Both the position numbers and the translations under genes were made by a program. From assembly GCA_002791545.1 (NCBI GenBank), contig PFXG01000068.1, positions 1 through 64,000 on the forward strand: a DNA stretch of 64,000 nt, given 5' to 3'. Below, piece after piece: positions 27,390 to 37,708 of the stretch. The DNA comes from Zetaproteobacteria bacterium CG_4_9_14_3_um_filter_49_83 (GTDB taxonomy: Bacteria > Pseudomonadota > Zetaproteobacteria > Mariprofundales > Mariprofundaceae). The notes under the pieces were generated by a model that saw nothing but the letters and a program-made list of their open reading frames with translations, was not told the origin of the DNA and did not search any database. Position 1 is the stretch's first letter, and every line of letters starts with the position of its first letter.

Positions 27390-30300
27390 TTAACAATGTG
27401 CGGCCAAAGTGCTTCAGCAACTGAACCTTCAACCTCAGCAGGATTACTAAAACTAAATCTGTTTTCGGCAAACAACTTAAGACATGCTTCGACAACCTTA
27501 CTGTCAAACAATATACTGCTATGCGTTCTGATTTCCTCCAGGGCGATATCGATTCCTAAGCCCGCACGATAAGGGCGATGGCTGCTCATCGCCTCAACCA
27601 CATCGGCAACAGCAACAACTCGCGCTTCAAGGCAAATGTCATTGCCAGATAAACCCTGTGGATAACCTGAACCATTGATCCGTTCATGATGTTGGTAAGC
27701 AATATCTGCAATAGGCCATTCAAATTCGACATCTTTCAATATTTCGTAGCCGGATTCGGAATGAGTCTGAATGAGTTGATATTCAAAAGTTGTCAGTTTC
27801 CCCGGCTTACTGAGAATCTCGGTCGGCACCTGGATTTTTCCGATATCGTGGATTTCGGCCCCTAAGCGGATGCCATTCACCGTCTTGCTATCCAGGCCCA
27901 TCTCATTAGCAATTGCAACCGCAAGTTTGGAAACCTGTCGCTGATGGCCAGCGGTATAAGGATCTCTAGCCTCCACTGCCTTGGCAATGGCTGCAATAGT
28001 CCCTTCAAGAGCACATTCAAGTTGGATAGCGCTCCTTTTCAAGGCCTCTCTCGATGTCAGTTGCTCGGAAATATCGAGAAAGGTTACCACGCTGCCGACC
28101 ATCTCCTTGTTTTTATACATTGGATAGGACCAGTAGGAGACAGGAATACTACTACCATCCTTGCGCCAATAAACCTCATCATCAACATGGATGCCTTCAC
28201 CAAGACGCATGGCCATTTCAATTTTACATTGGCCTTCGGGATAATGGCTGCTATCGACATAACTATGGTGAATTTTCTCATGCATATTTTCACCGAGCAA
28301 TTCATCTTTTTGATAACCCAGCATCTGCAAGCAGGATTTATTCACGAGGGTACAGTTACCCTGAAGATCTATGGCGTAAATTGCTTCAGCCGTGGAGTTA
28401 AGCAGCAGCTTGATATCCCGATTTTTTTCACGCACTTCACTTTCCGCTGTGATACGCCGCCGCTGTTCACGTTCACTTTCCAATCTTGCTGCAAGAATCG
28501 GAGCTATATGGCGAGCAATCGCTTCCATGATCTCGACATCCTGAATGCCGTAATCCTTTTCCCTGTTGGCAATCTGAAACAATCCGATTACTTCATCCTG
28601 AAAAACAACAGGCATGCAAAGATGTTTGCTGATACTGATATGTCCCTCAGGCATCAGTGAGGACGGCTGATTTGAATAATTGGGCGCCTTTTCCCTGATC
28701 GCCCTCGGCCACGAACTATCGCCCCAGCTCTCACGCGGGAAAACAATATCCTTATGCGGAATCTGACAGTTATCCCTGCTTTCACCGGTCATACCCGGCA
28801 CAACCAAATCACCCGTTTCATTGATGTAAGCGAACACACCGCAGCTGCTATCCATGCTCTCCAGAATAATATCCAGTACATGCGCATACATTCCGATATC
28901 GGTGATCGTCAGAAACACTGTAGAAATCCGCGATTGAATATACTGCAATTTACTGATATTTCTCAACTCAATGGCTCTGCTCAGATGATCGGCAACGGCT
29001 TCGATAAGTTTCTGTTCTTCATTAAGAAAAGGTCCGATATGTTCTAGTGGACAGGCTTGCAAATATCGAATCTCTACCGAACCGCGCACTTTGCCATGAA
29101 TAATAATCTCGCCTGTCAGCCTCCAGTCTGATGCTTCGCGGCAACTGTTGATGGATGAATGATAGCGCTTTTCATCGTGGCTGACCGTGCAGCATACGAA
29201 CTGCGGAAATTGCATGCCATCCGGAACCAGCGCCGCCACCTGCTGCAGCATATCATCGATCGTTTCACTATCCCGGACTAAATTGGCCACCTTATACAGA
29301 ACACCAGTCTCTTTGACGGATTCATTTAAATCGTGCAGCAGCTTCATCCTCACCGCTTCGGAGCGCATACGAGAAACAATACGCCAGCCCTCAGTCATCA
29401 GGCTGGTTAAATTATGAATATCCGTTTGACTGTAGGCCTCCGCTTTATTGGCAACGGCTACAAGCAAGCGCAGGTGATCACCCTCAAAAACCGGAACGCC
29501 CAGATAGCTATGAATGGGTACATGCCCTTGCGGGTAGCTGCGCTTCTGTGGGTAAGCCCCGGCCAGATCATTGATAATCACCGCTTTTCGCTGTCGAACC
29601 GGTTCAGCCCATAAGCCAGCCTCTGCAATAGAAAAATCGAGAAACTTCTCTTGCACATCACACTGCGTCAAAACCTCTTTTGACCAGGAGTAAATCTGCA
29701 TCACCGATTCGTCCTCACTCATAAAACCGATAAATGAAAATTCACTGCCAGTAAAAGCAATACATTCTTTGAGAAGATAGTCCAGTACATCCTGCTCTTT
29801 TGCATCGGTCATCTGACTAAGAGCCAGTGATATTGCCAATCGCTCCTTCTCCTTGAGCGTACGCCTTACATTTTGTATTGAATCGCTAATATCCGAAATG
29901 GTCAACAGCAGCCTTGTTCCCTCTTCCGACTGCTGCAGACGAACATCAAGGCGCGCCCAAAAGCTTGAAGCATCGCTGCATTTCAGCCGCATTTCAGCAA
30001 ATCCTGATTGCTTCGACGTCAATGTTTGTTTACGCAGAAGGTAGAAACCATCCACATCTTCGCCCTCAATAAAAGCGGTGAAGCGCTGGCGAATCAACGT
30101 ACTTCGATCTACTCCCAGCATACTGGCAAGCGTAAGATTAGCCTGCAAAATGGTGCCTTTATCGCTGATAGTGAGATAGCCAACCGGTGCAAAATCATAG
30201 AGATCGGAAAAGATGTTGCGCGCTTCGATAAGATGCTGCTCTGTTTGGCGCAACTCTTCGTTCATGATTTCCAGTTCAACCTTATGAGTGCGCAGCTCCT

Positions 30301-30418
30301 GAATCAGTTCACAGGAATCTTGCTGATCCTGCTCAAACACAGCCTCTCCTGCTTCGGCCAGCCTGGACTCTGCCCGCTTGCGAAGCTTATTTTTTTTATA
30401 CTTACCGCTTTCCAACAA
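27386..30418 (-). CDS. PAS-GAF-GAF-PAS sensor with HD-GYP phosphodiesterase domain
   Basis: A 1010-residue cytoplasmic signalling enzyme. It has a PAS domain (about 70-190), GAF (about 205-360), GAF (about 500-665), PAS (about 685-800) and a complete HD-GYP domain (about 815-990) with HDIGK and HHERINGSGYPQGL. It should hydrolyse c-di-GMP (or a related cyclic dinucleotide). The second PAS has HHSYVDSSHYPEGQCKIEMA, a His/Cys-rich pattern shared with the PAS of the sigma-54 activator at 48611-50110. The first 200 residues closely resemble those of the histidine kinase at 1392-3392. It is monocistronic. Confidence 0.9.
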   Translation of the reverse strand: MLESGKYKKNKLRKRAESRLAEAGEAVFEQDQQDSCELIQELRTHKVELEIMNEELRQTEQHLIEARNIFSDLYDFAPVGYLTISDKGTILQANLTLASMLGVDRSTLIRQRFTAFIEGEDVDGFYLLRKQTLTSKQSGFAEMRLKCSDASSFWARLDVRLQQSEEGTRLLLTISDISDSIQNVRRTLKEKERLAISLALSQMTDAKEQDVLDYLLKECIAFTGSEFSFIGFMSEDESVMQIYSWSKEVLTQCDVQEKFLDFSIAEAGLWAEPVRQRKAVIINDLAGAYPQKRSYPQGHVPIHSYLGVPVFEGDHLRLLVAVANKAEAYSQTDIHNLTSLMTEGWRIVSRMRSEAVRMKLLHDLNESVKETGVLYKVANLVRDSETIDDMLQQVAALVPDGMQFPQFVCCTVSHDEKRYHSSINSCREASDWRLTGEIIIHGKVRGSVEIRYLQACPLEHIGPFLNEEQKLIEAVADHLSRAIELRNISKLQYIQSRISTVFLTITDIGMYAHVLDIILESMDSSCGVFAYINETGDLVVPGMTGESRDNCQIPHKDIVFPRESWGDSSWPRAIREKAPNYSNQPSSLMPEGHISISKHLCMPVVFQDEVIGLFQIANREKDYGIQDVEIMEAIARHIAPILAARLESEREQRRRITAESEVREKNRDIKLLLNSTAEAIYAIDLQGNCTLVNKSCLQMLGYQKDELLGENMHEKIHHSYVDSSHYPEGQCKIEMAMRLGEGIHVDDEVYWRKDGSSIPVSYWSYPMYKNKEMVGSVVTFLDISEQLTSREALKRSAIQLECALEGTIAAIAKAVEARDPYTAGHQRQVSKLAVAIANEMGLDSKTVNGIRLGAEIHDIGKIQVPTEILSKPGKLTTFEYQLIQTHSESGYEILKDVEFEWPIADIAYQHHERINGSGYPQGLSGNDICLEARVVAVADVVEAMSSHRPYRAGLGIDIALEEIRTHSSILFDSKVVEACLKLFAENRFSFSNPAEVEGSVAEALWPHIVN

Positions 30419-30509
30419 AGCCTCCCTACGAGGAATAACTCAAGCCATTATTCCAGTTTAAACGCTAATATAACACAATAATAACCGGCAGTTCATCCTA
30501 CAACCAAGC

Positions 30510-33491
30510 CTATTCGTACGGCTTTGTAAGCTGATTCTCAATGGCCAGAAGAATCAGATCACCTTCAACCATATTGATGCGGCGTGCATTAATCAGCATA
30601 CGACACTGACCGATAGTTTCAAACGTATGATCCACCCTGAAACTCTCGAATGATGAGTGGGATGGCAGAATATCCTCAAGTAAAGCTCTCAGCTCAGGGA
30701 TATTCCACTGCCCATTGCCCAATTCGTAGATATATCGACCCTTCGTTTCATTCGGACTGACAATAAACGTGGCATAAAACGATGCATTGGCTGAAACGAC
30801 CTGTAGCGATGAGTTCAGTATAATCAAAGGCTCTCGCACGGTATTAACAATACCCTCGACAAAATGGGCCTGTTGCAGAGTTACATTTTCAGCCCGCTTG
30901 CGTCCTGGGATATCCTGAAATGTGATCACAACACCATCGATGACGTTATTCACGGTGCGGTATGGTCGCAAACGCAGGAGGTAGACTTTGCTATTCTGGC
31001 TTACAATCTCTTTCTCCCGGGTGATCAGGTCATCCAGCACCTGTTGGGCATCGTGTGCCAGATCGACATCCACCAGTGCGGTGGCGAAATGGCTGATCGG
31101 ACGCCCGGAATCGTGAACTCCCAGCGGAATAATATCCGTGAGCCGTGGCGTAAAACGCCTGATACAGAGATCGGAATCGAGAAACACCGTCGCAATATCC
31201 GTACTGTCGAGCAGATTTTTCATATCATCATTGACTTCGGAGAGCTCATCAATGCGCCCCTGTAGCTCTGCATTCACCGTTGTCGACTCTTCGTTGAGTG
31301 ACTGTAATTCTTCCTTGGATGTTTCCAACTCCTCGTTGGTCGACTGCAACTCCTCATTGGTTGACTGCAACTCCTCATTGATCGACTTGAGTTCTTCATT
31401 GGAGGTCTCAAGCTCCTCAATGGTGGTTTGCAGATCCTCCCGTGTGTGAATCAGTGCTTGCTCCAGCTCTTCGATACTTCTGGTCAACCCTTTTGCAGCA
31501 ACGCGTCGCTTTGACTGTTGCTCACGCTTTTTGCCGGAAACCTCATCAAAAACAATCATGATCATGCCCCGCATGGCCGATGATGCCAGAATCGGTTTAA
31601 CAAGCAGGTCTACTTTCAACTGGCTGGCGTTATACTCAACGCTTAACCCCTTACATATAACTTCCTGCTTGTGGACACTTACCTTGTGAATGGCCTCAAC
31701 CAGCTCTTTCTTCAATCCCGGCCTTAGCATTTCAAGCAGGTTGACGGAGACCTTGCCTTGCGCCGGCTCAAGGAATTTTCCGGTCTTACCGTAGATATAG
31801 GTGATATTACACGCTTGATTGATAATCACACAGGGGGCTGCGTCGCTCTGTTGCAAAATGGCTTCCAGCATTTGTAAGGCACTGGCTTCTTCCAGTTGCT
31901 GGCTATCGGACGAGGCGAACTCAGCAGTAAGCTTGCCCAGCTTCGATGCCGGAAAATCGATAAGTGGACGATTGACTCCCCGTGATGGAATGGAGCGGAA
32001 TATTTTCCATTTCTTATCCAAAGGCTTGAAGTAATCGGTATGTTGACCAATAGACTCCGACGAGCCGAGGAACAGTACACCATCCGGCTTAAGGCTGTAA
32101 TGAAACAGAGGAAACAGACTCTTTTGCAGCTCAGGACCAAGATAGATTAACAGATTACGGCAACATAGCAGATCAAGCTTGGTGAAAGGCGGGTCTTTTA
32201 TCAGATTCTGAGTTGCAAAAATCAGCATTTCCCGCACATTTTTCTTGATGCGGTAGTTTCCCCCCTCCTCCTTGATGAAAAATCGTTGCAGGCGCATTTC
32301 ACTGACATCCGAAAGGATGCTGGCTGAATAAAGGCCGCTACGCGCTATAGTGATGGCTTTATCGTCGATATCGGTTCCGAAAACCTGCACTGAAAAATGG
32401 CGCTTCAGGAGCTCCATACATTCGATCATCAGCATAGCTACGGAGTAGGCTTCTTCGCCGCTACTGCATCCGGTCACCCAGATGCGAATCGTGTAATCTT
32501 CCGGTTTACTTTCAAGCAGTGATATCAGGGAAATTTTCAAGGATGCAAAGGCATCGGCATCCCTGAAAAAACTGGTTACACCGATCAATAATTCATTGAA
32601 CAGGATATCTGCTTCAATGTCACTCTCCTGCAAATAATGCAAATAGCCTGTCATGTCGTCGATCTGGTGTACATGCATGCGCCGCTCTATGCGGCGGTAG
32701 ATGGTATTCTTTTTGTACTGTGAAAAGTCGTGACCGGTACGGGCCCGCAAAATAGCAAATATCTTCTGCAAGGCTTTGGATGCCATTTCTGCCATAGGTG
32801 TGATCGCTGACGGCGCTTGATATTTCGAATGTGACAGGTAGGCGAGCAACTGAACTGACATCTCTTCCGGCGGCAAAACGTAATCGACCATACCGGTAGC
32901 GATAGCGCTGCGCGGCATGCCGTCATATTTGGCAGAATCTTCGGATTGCGCCATGGTCATACCGAACTCGGCCTTAATCGCTTTGATACCCAGACTGCCA
33001 TCTGAACCGGTACCTGATAAAATGATGCCTATTGCATTAGCACCCTGATCCTGCGCCAGCGAATTGAAAAAGTGGTTGATCGGCAATTTTGCACCACGTG
33101 GATGATGCATTTCCAACAACTGCAATATGCCATTAACTATGGCTAAGTCCCTGTTGGGTGGAATGATATATACATGGTCTGCTTTGATTTTAGTTGCATC
33201 AACAATCTGAGCAACAGGCATGCTTGTATGATTCTGTAACAGCTCAGACATCAGGCTGACATGATGCGGATCCAGATGAGAGATGATGATAAACGCAGCA
33301 CCACTGCTGACAGACATCGCCTCGAAGAATTGCTCAAGCGCCTCCAGCCCGCCAGCTGAGGCTCCCAGCCCTATGACCGGAAATGCCAAAACACCTTTCA
33401 CAGAGTCCGTCGTGCTCGTAACAGCCTTTTTGAGCGTAACACTTTTAACAGCAGATCGAGCCTGTGTTGAATCAGCTTTACTGTTAGTCAC
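30510..33491 (-). CDS. CheB-CheR-PAS fusion chemoreceptor-modification-like protein
   Basis: A 993-residue protein. An N-terminal CheB methylesterase domain (IGLGASAGGLEALEQFF; ILSGTGSDGSLGIK) is followed by a CheR methyltransferase domain (VTSFFRDADAF; WVTGCSSGEEAYSVAM; VFGTDIDDKAI). A PAS-like segment, a long coiled coil (about 665-755) and two C-terminal PAS domains come next. No receiver domain precedes CheB and there are no methyl-accepting proteins, CheA or CheW in the window, so it probably modifies something other than a classical chemoreceptor or acts in a two-component hub. The coiled coil contains near-identical repeats of STNEELQ and ETS(K/N)EEL, visible in DNA as tandem copies near 31320-31430. 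Confidence 0.9.
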   Translation of the reverse strand: MTNSKADSTQARSAVKSVTLKKAVTSTTDSVKGVLAFPVIGLGASAGGLEALEQFFEAMSVSSGAAFIIISHLDPHHVSLMSELLQNHTSMPVAQIVDATKIKADHVYIIPPNRDLAIVNGILQLLEMHHPRGAKLPINHFFNSLAQDQGANAIGIILSGTGSDGSLGIKAIKAEFGMTMAQSEDSAKYDGMPRSAIATGMVDYVLPPEEMSVQLLAYLSHSKYQAPSAITPMAEMASKALQKIFAILRARTGHDFSQYKKNTIYRRIERRMHVHQIDDMTGYLHYLQESDIEADILFNELLIGVTSFFRDADAFASLKISLISLLESKPEDYTIRIWVTGCSSGEEAYSVAMLMIECMELLKRHFSVQVFGTDIDDKAITIARSGLYSASILSDVSEMRLQRFFIKEEGGNYRIKKNVREMLIFATQNLIKDPPFTKLDLLCCRNLLIYLGPELQKSLFPLFHYSLKPDGVLFLGSSESIGQHTDYFKPLDKKWKIFRSIPSRGVNRPLIDFPASKLGKLTAEFASSDSQQLEEASALQMLEAILQQSDAAPCVIINQACNITYIYGKTGKFLEPAQGKVSVNLLEMLRPGLKKELVEAIHKVSVHKQEVICKGLSVEYNASQLKVDLLVKPILASSAMRGMIMIVFDEVSGKKREQQSKRRVAAKGLTRSIEELEQALIHTREDLQTTIEELETSNEELKSINEELQSTNEELQSTNEELETSKEELQSLNEESTTVNAELQGRIDELSEVNDDMKNLLDSTDIATVFLDSDLCIRRFTPRLTDIIPLGVHDSGRPISHFATALVDVDLAHDAQQVLDDLITREKEIVSQNSKVYLLRLRPYRTVNNVIDGVVITFQDIPGRKRAENVTLQQAHFVEGIVNTVREPLIILNSSLQVVSANASFYATFIVSPNETKGRYIYELGNGQWNIPELRALLEDILPSHSSFESFRVDHTFETIGQCRMLINARRINMVEGDLILLAIENQLTKPYE

Positions 33492-33700
33492 ATATCCCCC
33501 TTCTGCTAAACCGGATTATTCATCTGTATTGGCGAATAGGATAACAATATTCAGCCGCTTGCACTACCCATAGAGAAATCAATCACAATTAACCCTTGCA
33601 TGTATACAAAAGCGGCTAATTCCGTTATTTTTTCCCTGCAACATGTGGACCGTCCTTACTAAGCAGATGACTTGTAGCTATGAATAGGGGTTTATCTACC

Positions 33701-35602
33701 ATGAAAAGTATCGAAGCGTTGGCGCAGCAAAATGATATGCTGGAAAGCATCCGCATCATGCAGATGGATTTTCTGAATCAGGGTATTTCTTCTGGCTGGT
33801 GTGACAGGATTCTTGAAAAGCTGCTTAAGTTATCGCAAAGTGAATTCGGCTTTATCTGTGAGTTACTACACAAAGAAGATAGCACACCATTTATCAGGTC
33901 ACATGGCATCGCCACGCTTACATGCAACGAAAGTACACGTCAATTCATAGAGGGACATCACCAAACGGCGCTGGATTTCTTTAATTTCAACAGCCTTTGG
34001 GGGCAAGCCGTCACAAGCGGTGAAGTATTTATTGCAAATGAGCCGGATCATAACCCCCACCGTGGCGGATACCCTAAAGAGCAAGGCCACCCTCCCCTGA
34101 GTTCGTTTATCGGCTTACCGATCAAGGGCTCTGACGGGCATGTGCTGGGAGTCATGGGCCTGGCAAATCGATCGGGCGGATATTCGGCAGATGACGGCGA
34201 TTTTCTTGCTCCGTTCACATCCACCTATGGTCTTCTTATCGAAAACACCCGCGAAACCGCCCGTAGACAAAAGCTTGAGCACGAACTGCTTGAAGCCAAT
34301 AGTAAATTCCAGCACCTGCTCGAAAATGTCTCGGCTGAATATTGTTTGTACACACATGATGCTCAGGGCGAATTAACCTATGTCAGTCCGTCTATTGAGA
34401 AAATGCTGGGCTGGACACCAGAAGAACTCAAGGTCAACCACACCACGCTTCTGACTACGCACCCCTTAAATCAGAAAGCTGTTGCACATACCGAAGCAGC
34501 ATTAGGCGGTGTTCGTCAGCCTCCGTATACGATGCAGTTACGCCATAAGGATGGTAGCCAGCGCTGGGTTGAAGTAAGTGAGGGGCCGGTTTTTGATTCT
34601 GCCGGGCAGGTGAGCGGAATCGAAGGAATTGTCCACAATGTCACCGAGCGCAGAAAAAATGAAAAGAGAAACTGGCATCTGGCCAATTTTGATCGCCTCA
34701 CTGATTTAGCCAACCGCAATCTCTTTTTTGATCGCCTGTCCAAGGAAATTTCAAATTCAAAACGAAGTAACTTATTCACCGCAGTTTTCATGCTTGATCT
34801 GGATGACTTTAAATCAGTCAATGACCGTTACGGACATGAAGCGGGGGATCGACTGTTAATTGAAGTCTCCAGGCGTTGGCAAAGATGTTTGCGCGATACT
34901 GATACCCTTGCCCGCATAGGCGGTGATGAGTTCGCACTGATTATTGGCGCTCTGGCAGACATTGATATGACAACTTCGATTGCCGAAAAACTGATATCGG
35001 TCATGTCTTCATCCATCAAACTTACATCCAGTCATGTATGCACAATAGGTGTGAGTATAGGAGTGGCCATCTATCCGAATAATGCGCTGGAAATGGACTC
35101 GCTGCTTTCTGCGGCTGATACAGCCATGTATGCAAGCAAAGAAAATGGCAAGAACATGTTCAGGCATTCCACGACCACTCCCTCGATACATGCAGGTGAA
35201 AAAGCGTGGATGAATTTTGAAGAACATCATCTTACCGGTGTGACTGAAATCGATGAACAACATGCGAAATTAGTCAGGCTTGTGAACCAGCTTAATACTG
35301 AAGTTACGCAGCGGAACAGTGAAGCCGGCGTAAGGGTGAAACTTGACGCCTTAATCGAGTATACGATTCTCCATTTCAAAACTGAAAAAAAGCTCATGCA
35401 AGCATGTGCTTTCCCGGAAATGAACAAACATATTCGTGAACATCAATCGCTGATCAGCCAGATCGAACAACTTTCAAAGCAGTTCACTGAGAAAAACCAA
35501 TTGCTGATTTTGCAGTCCATTAAAGACTGGTTATTGCATCATATTGAGTATTCCGACAAGTCTTTGGGTAACTTCCTTCGCTCACAACAACAAGAAAAAT
35601 AA
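33701..35602 (+). CDS. GAF-PAS-GGDEF diguanylate cyclase with C-terminal hemerythrin domain
   Basis: A 633-residue enzyme. GAF (about 25-190) and PAS (about 205-325) are followed by an intact GGDEF domain (about 330-490; IGGDEF with the inhibitory RxxD site RDTD five residues before it) and a bacteriohemerythrin domain (about 505-625). The hemerythrin iron ligands are visible: His in TEIDEQHAKLV, His and Glu in YTILHFKTEKKLM, two His in HIREHQSL, and His and Asp in LLHHIEYSDKSLG. This suggests c-di-GMP synthesis controlled by oxygen through a di-iron site. I start at 33701, with AGGGG ten bases upstream, and not at the ATG at 33680. Confidence 0.92.
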   Translation: MKSIEALAQQNDMLESIRIMQMDFLNQGISSGWCDRILEKLLKLSQSEFGFICELLHKEDSTPFIRSHGIATLTCNESTRQFIEGHHQTALDFFNFNSLWGQAVTSGEVFIANEPDHNPHRGGYPKEQGHPPLSSFIGLPIKGSDGHVLGVMGLANRSGGYSADDGDFLAPFTSTYGLLIENTRETARRQKLEHELLEANSKFQHLLENVSAEYCLYTHDAQGELTYVSPSIEKMLGWTPEELKVNHTTLLTTHPLNQKAVAHTEAALGGVRQPPYTMQLRHKDGSQRWVEVSEGPVFDSAGQVSGIEGIVHNVTERRKNEKRNWHLANFDRLTDLANRNLFFDRLSKEISNSKRSNLFTAVFMLDLDDFKSVNDRYGHEAGDRLLIEVSRRWQRCLRDTDTLARIGGDEFALIIGALADIDMTTSIAEKLISVMSSSIKLTSSHVCTIGVSIGVAIYPNNALEMDSLLSAADTAMYASKENGKNMFRHSTTTPSIHAGEKAWMNFEEHHLTGVTEIDEQHAKLVRLVNQLNTEVTQRNSEAGVRVKLDALIEYTILHFKTEKKLMQACAFPEMNKHIREHQSLISQIEQLSKQFTEKNQLLILQSIKDWLLHHIEYSDKSLGNFLRSQQQEK

Positions 35603-35670
35603 AAAACACCCGAACAATCTCCGTATAGCTGCCGGGAAGAAGTTCGAAACCACCGTTTTCAGCCTGGTTT

Positions 35671-36561
35671 TCAGCCTGTTTTTTTCTTACGTCTGGCTCG
35701 CGGGTGAGCGGCATCGTAATCACGTGTTAACACGTTCATATCCAGATGCGTATAACGCTCCGTCGTCGCCAGTGAGCTATGCCCCAGCAATTCCTGTACG
35801 GCGCGCAAATCCATTCCGCCAACCAGCAAATGCGTAGCAAAGGAATGGCGCAGCGTATGCGGCGTTGTTGATGTATCCGCTCCCAGTTCAAGGGCACGCT
35901 TTTTTAACATCCGCTGCACACTGCGTGTCGTCAAGCGGCTGCCAAAGCGGTTCCTGAAAACCGGCGCAAGCAAATCGCCCGGTTGTGATTCACTGAACCA
36001 GTTTCGCAGCATCTGCATCACCGTGGATGGAATCGGCACGATGCGCTCTTTTCTGCCTTTACCCAACACCCTGACTTCTGCCGCAGCCAGACTGATATCG
36101 ACGATATTCAGAGAAACCACTTCAGAGACACGTAAACCACAGCCATACATCATGGCGACCAGCATGGCATCGCGTTCTTCGCTGCGGGATTCGGATGGCT
36201 GCATCAGCAGGGCTGTTTGCTCGGGGGGTAGCGACCTGGGCAGGCGTTTTGCCTGTTTCGGTGGTTTCATACCATCGGCAATATTCTTATCACTCCAGCG
36301 TTGGTCACGGGCATATTCAAACATCGATCGTACCGCTGAAAGGCGACGCGCCAGCGTAGCGGGAGAAAGACCAGCGGCATAACCATCAACCATCCAGTCC
36401 TGCAAATGCTGTCGTTGTAATTCGCCCAATGTGACATGTTTACCGGCATGCTCAATCAGCTGCAAAATATCGCGGCGATAATTACTCACCGTGTGCTGAG
36501 AGGCCATGCGCACCTGTTCGAGCTGTTTCAAAAACTTATCAGCCAATAACGACAGCTTCAT
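35671..36561 (-). CDS. xerC: Site-specific tyrosine recombinase XerC
   Basis: A 296-residue partner of XerD in chromosome dimer resolution. The catalytic set is complete: Arg in YGCGLRVSEVVSL, His-x-x-Arg in TPHTLRHSFATHLL, His in ELLGHSSLATTE and Tyr in RYTHLDMNVLTRDY. HPRARRKKKTG forms the C-terminus. The start at 36561 (MKLSLLADKF) lies 16 bases after the stop of the DUF484-GGDEF gene; the longer frame to 36696 runs inside that gene. Adjacency of a DUF484 protein and xerC is well known in gammaproteobacteria and supports XerC over other integrases. Confidence 0.93.
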   Translation of the reverse strand: MKLSLLADKFLKQLEQVRMASQHTVSNYRRDILQLIEHAGKHVTLGELQRQHLQDWMVDGYAAGLSPATLARRLSAVRSMFEYARDQRWSDKNIADGMKPPKQAKRLPRSLPPEQTALLMQPSESRSEERDAMLVAMMYGCGLRVSEVVSLNIVDISLAAAEVRVLGKGRKERIVPIPSTVMQMLRNWFSESQPGDLLAPVFRNRFGSRLTTRSVQRMLKKRALELGADTSTTPHTLRHSFATHLLVGGMDLRAVQELLGHSSLATTERYTHLDMNVLTRDYDAAHPRARRKKKTG

Positions 36562-36577
36562 ATCAGCATGCAGCAAT

Positions 36578-37708
36578 TTATTCTCCGTCCGAGGAGTCCA
36601 TGTCGGCAATTTCCAGTCTCGACCCGCCCAGCGCCTTGGCAACATACATGGCCTGATCAGCCTCATCCACCAGGATTTTGACCACTTTATCTTCACCTTT
36701 GGTAGATACGGAAAGTCCCATACTGATGCTCAAGGCAATATCACCCAACAGTTTCTGCTGGCAGGTTTTGATAATGCGAAGTCCGAGCTGCTTTGCTTTT
36801 TCGGCATCGCAACCGGGAAGCAGCAAGACAAATTCATCACCACCCATGCGAATCAACGGGTCCTGAGAACGCACAACAGCGCGTGCACATTCACTCACCA
36901 GAGTCAGCGCCTGATCGCCCGTGGCATGACCTGCTGTATCATTGATTTTCTTGAGATTATCGAGATCAAAATAAAGACACGATACGATGGTTCCCTTGCC
37001 AAACCACTGTGACAACAACTGATGACTATGTGGTTGAAAAAAAAGGCGATTGTGCGTGCCCGTCAGTGTATCGGTCATGGCAATACGTGTAAGCCGCTCC
37101 CGAACCAGTGTATTTTCCAGTGTCAGACTTATCACCTGTGCCAGATGCTCCAGAAAATCAGTGCTCTGATCCGGAGAAAACCGGTCCGGATCAACCGATC
37201 CCAAGCCAATCACACCGATGGGATGTGACAAATCACCGAGCACCATTAAACATAGCGACTGTAAAAAACGATCGCGTGGTTCCAGCCAGTCAAAGGTATC
37301 ACCACGGGATAATTGTAAAAGCCAGATCCGCCGCCGGTTCAAACCGGGCTTTTCGATTTCTTCGACACCGATCCACACCAGATCCGATTCAGACAGTGTT
37401 GATAATTTACATTGCCCTACAACGCCGGAGCGATCGAACCAGAATCGGACCATATCCAGTTCAAATTCACTCCTGAGACCACGCAGTAAATTGAAACATA
37501 AATCTTCAGGGTCGGTCGAACCAAGCACCTGTGATTCAAGTTTAAACATGCGTGAAAATAGCTTTTCATTATCACGCAGCCGTTTCATCACTTCGGTAAC
37601 ATACTGCTTCAGGTGGCTGTTCTCTTTGGCCAGCGACTGCATTCTCAGGGCTGAGATATCCAGAACATCTCCTGAGAACTGCTGATTCGATGCATCAGAA
37701 TCGCTCAA
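36578..37708 (-). CDS. DUF484 (GAF-like) domain fused to a GGDEF diguanylate cyclase
   Basis: A 376-residue protein. Residues about 5-200 match the DUF484 pattern: a coiled start, LKQYVTEVMKRLRDNEKLF, then a GAF-like core with SHPIGVIGLGSVDPDRFSPD and FLEHLAQVISLTLE. The rest is a GGDEF domain (RMGGDEFVLLLPG) with an intact RxxD inhibitory site (RSQD). DUF484 normally stands alone beside xerC. Here it has gained a c-di-GMP-synthesis domain, which would couple whatever DUF484 senses to c-di-GMP. It overlaps the L,D-transpeptidase gene by four bases and precedes xerC by 16, so all are in one operon. Confidence 0.85.
   Translation of the reverse strand: MSDSDASNQQFSGDVLDISALRMQSLAKENSHLKQYVTEVMKRLRDNEKLFSRMFKLESQVLGSTDPEDLCFNLLRGLRSEFELDMVRFWFDRSGVVGQCKLSTLSESDLVWIGVEEIEKPGLNRRRIWLLQLSRGDTFDWLEPRDRFLQSLCLMVLGDLSHPIGVIGLGSVDPDRFSPDQSTDFLEHLAQVISLTLENTLVRERLTRIAMTDTLTGTHNRLFFQPHSHQLLSQWFGKGTIVSCLYFDLDNLKKINDTAGHATGDQALTLVSECARAVVRSQDPLIRMGGDEFVLLLPGCDAEKAKQLGLRIIKTCQQKLLGDIALSISMGLSVSTKGEDKVVKILVDEADQAMYVAKALGGSRLEIADMDSSDGE

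Noticed and set aside
27944-28660. 238-codon plus-strand frame opposite the HD-GYP gene
   Set aside because: Shadow of a real gene; no ribosome-binding site and no family pattern.
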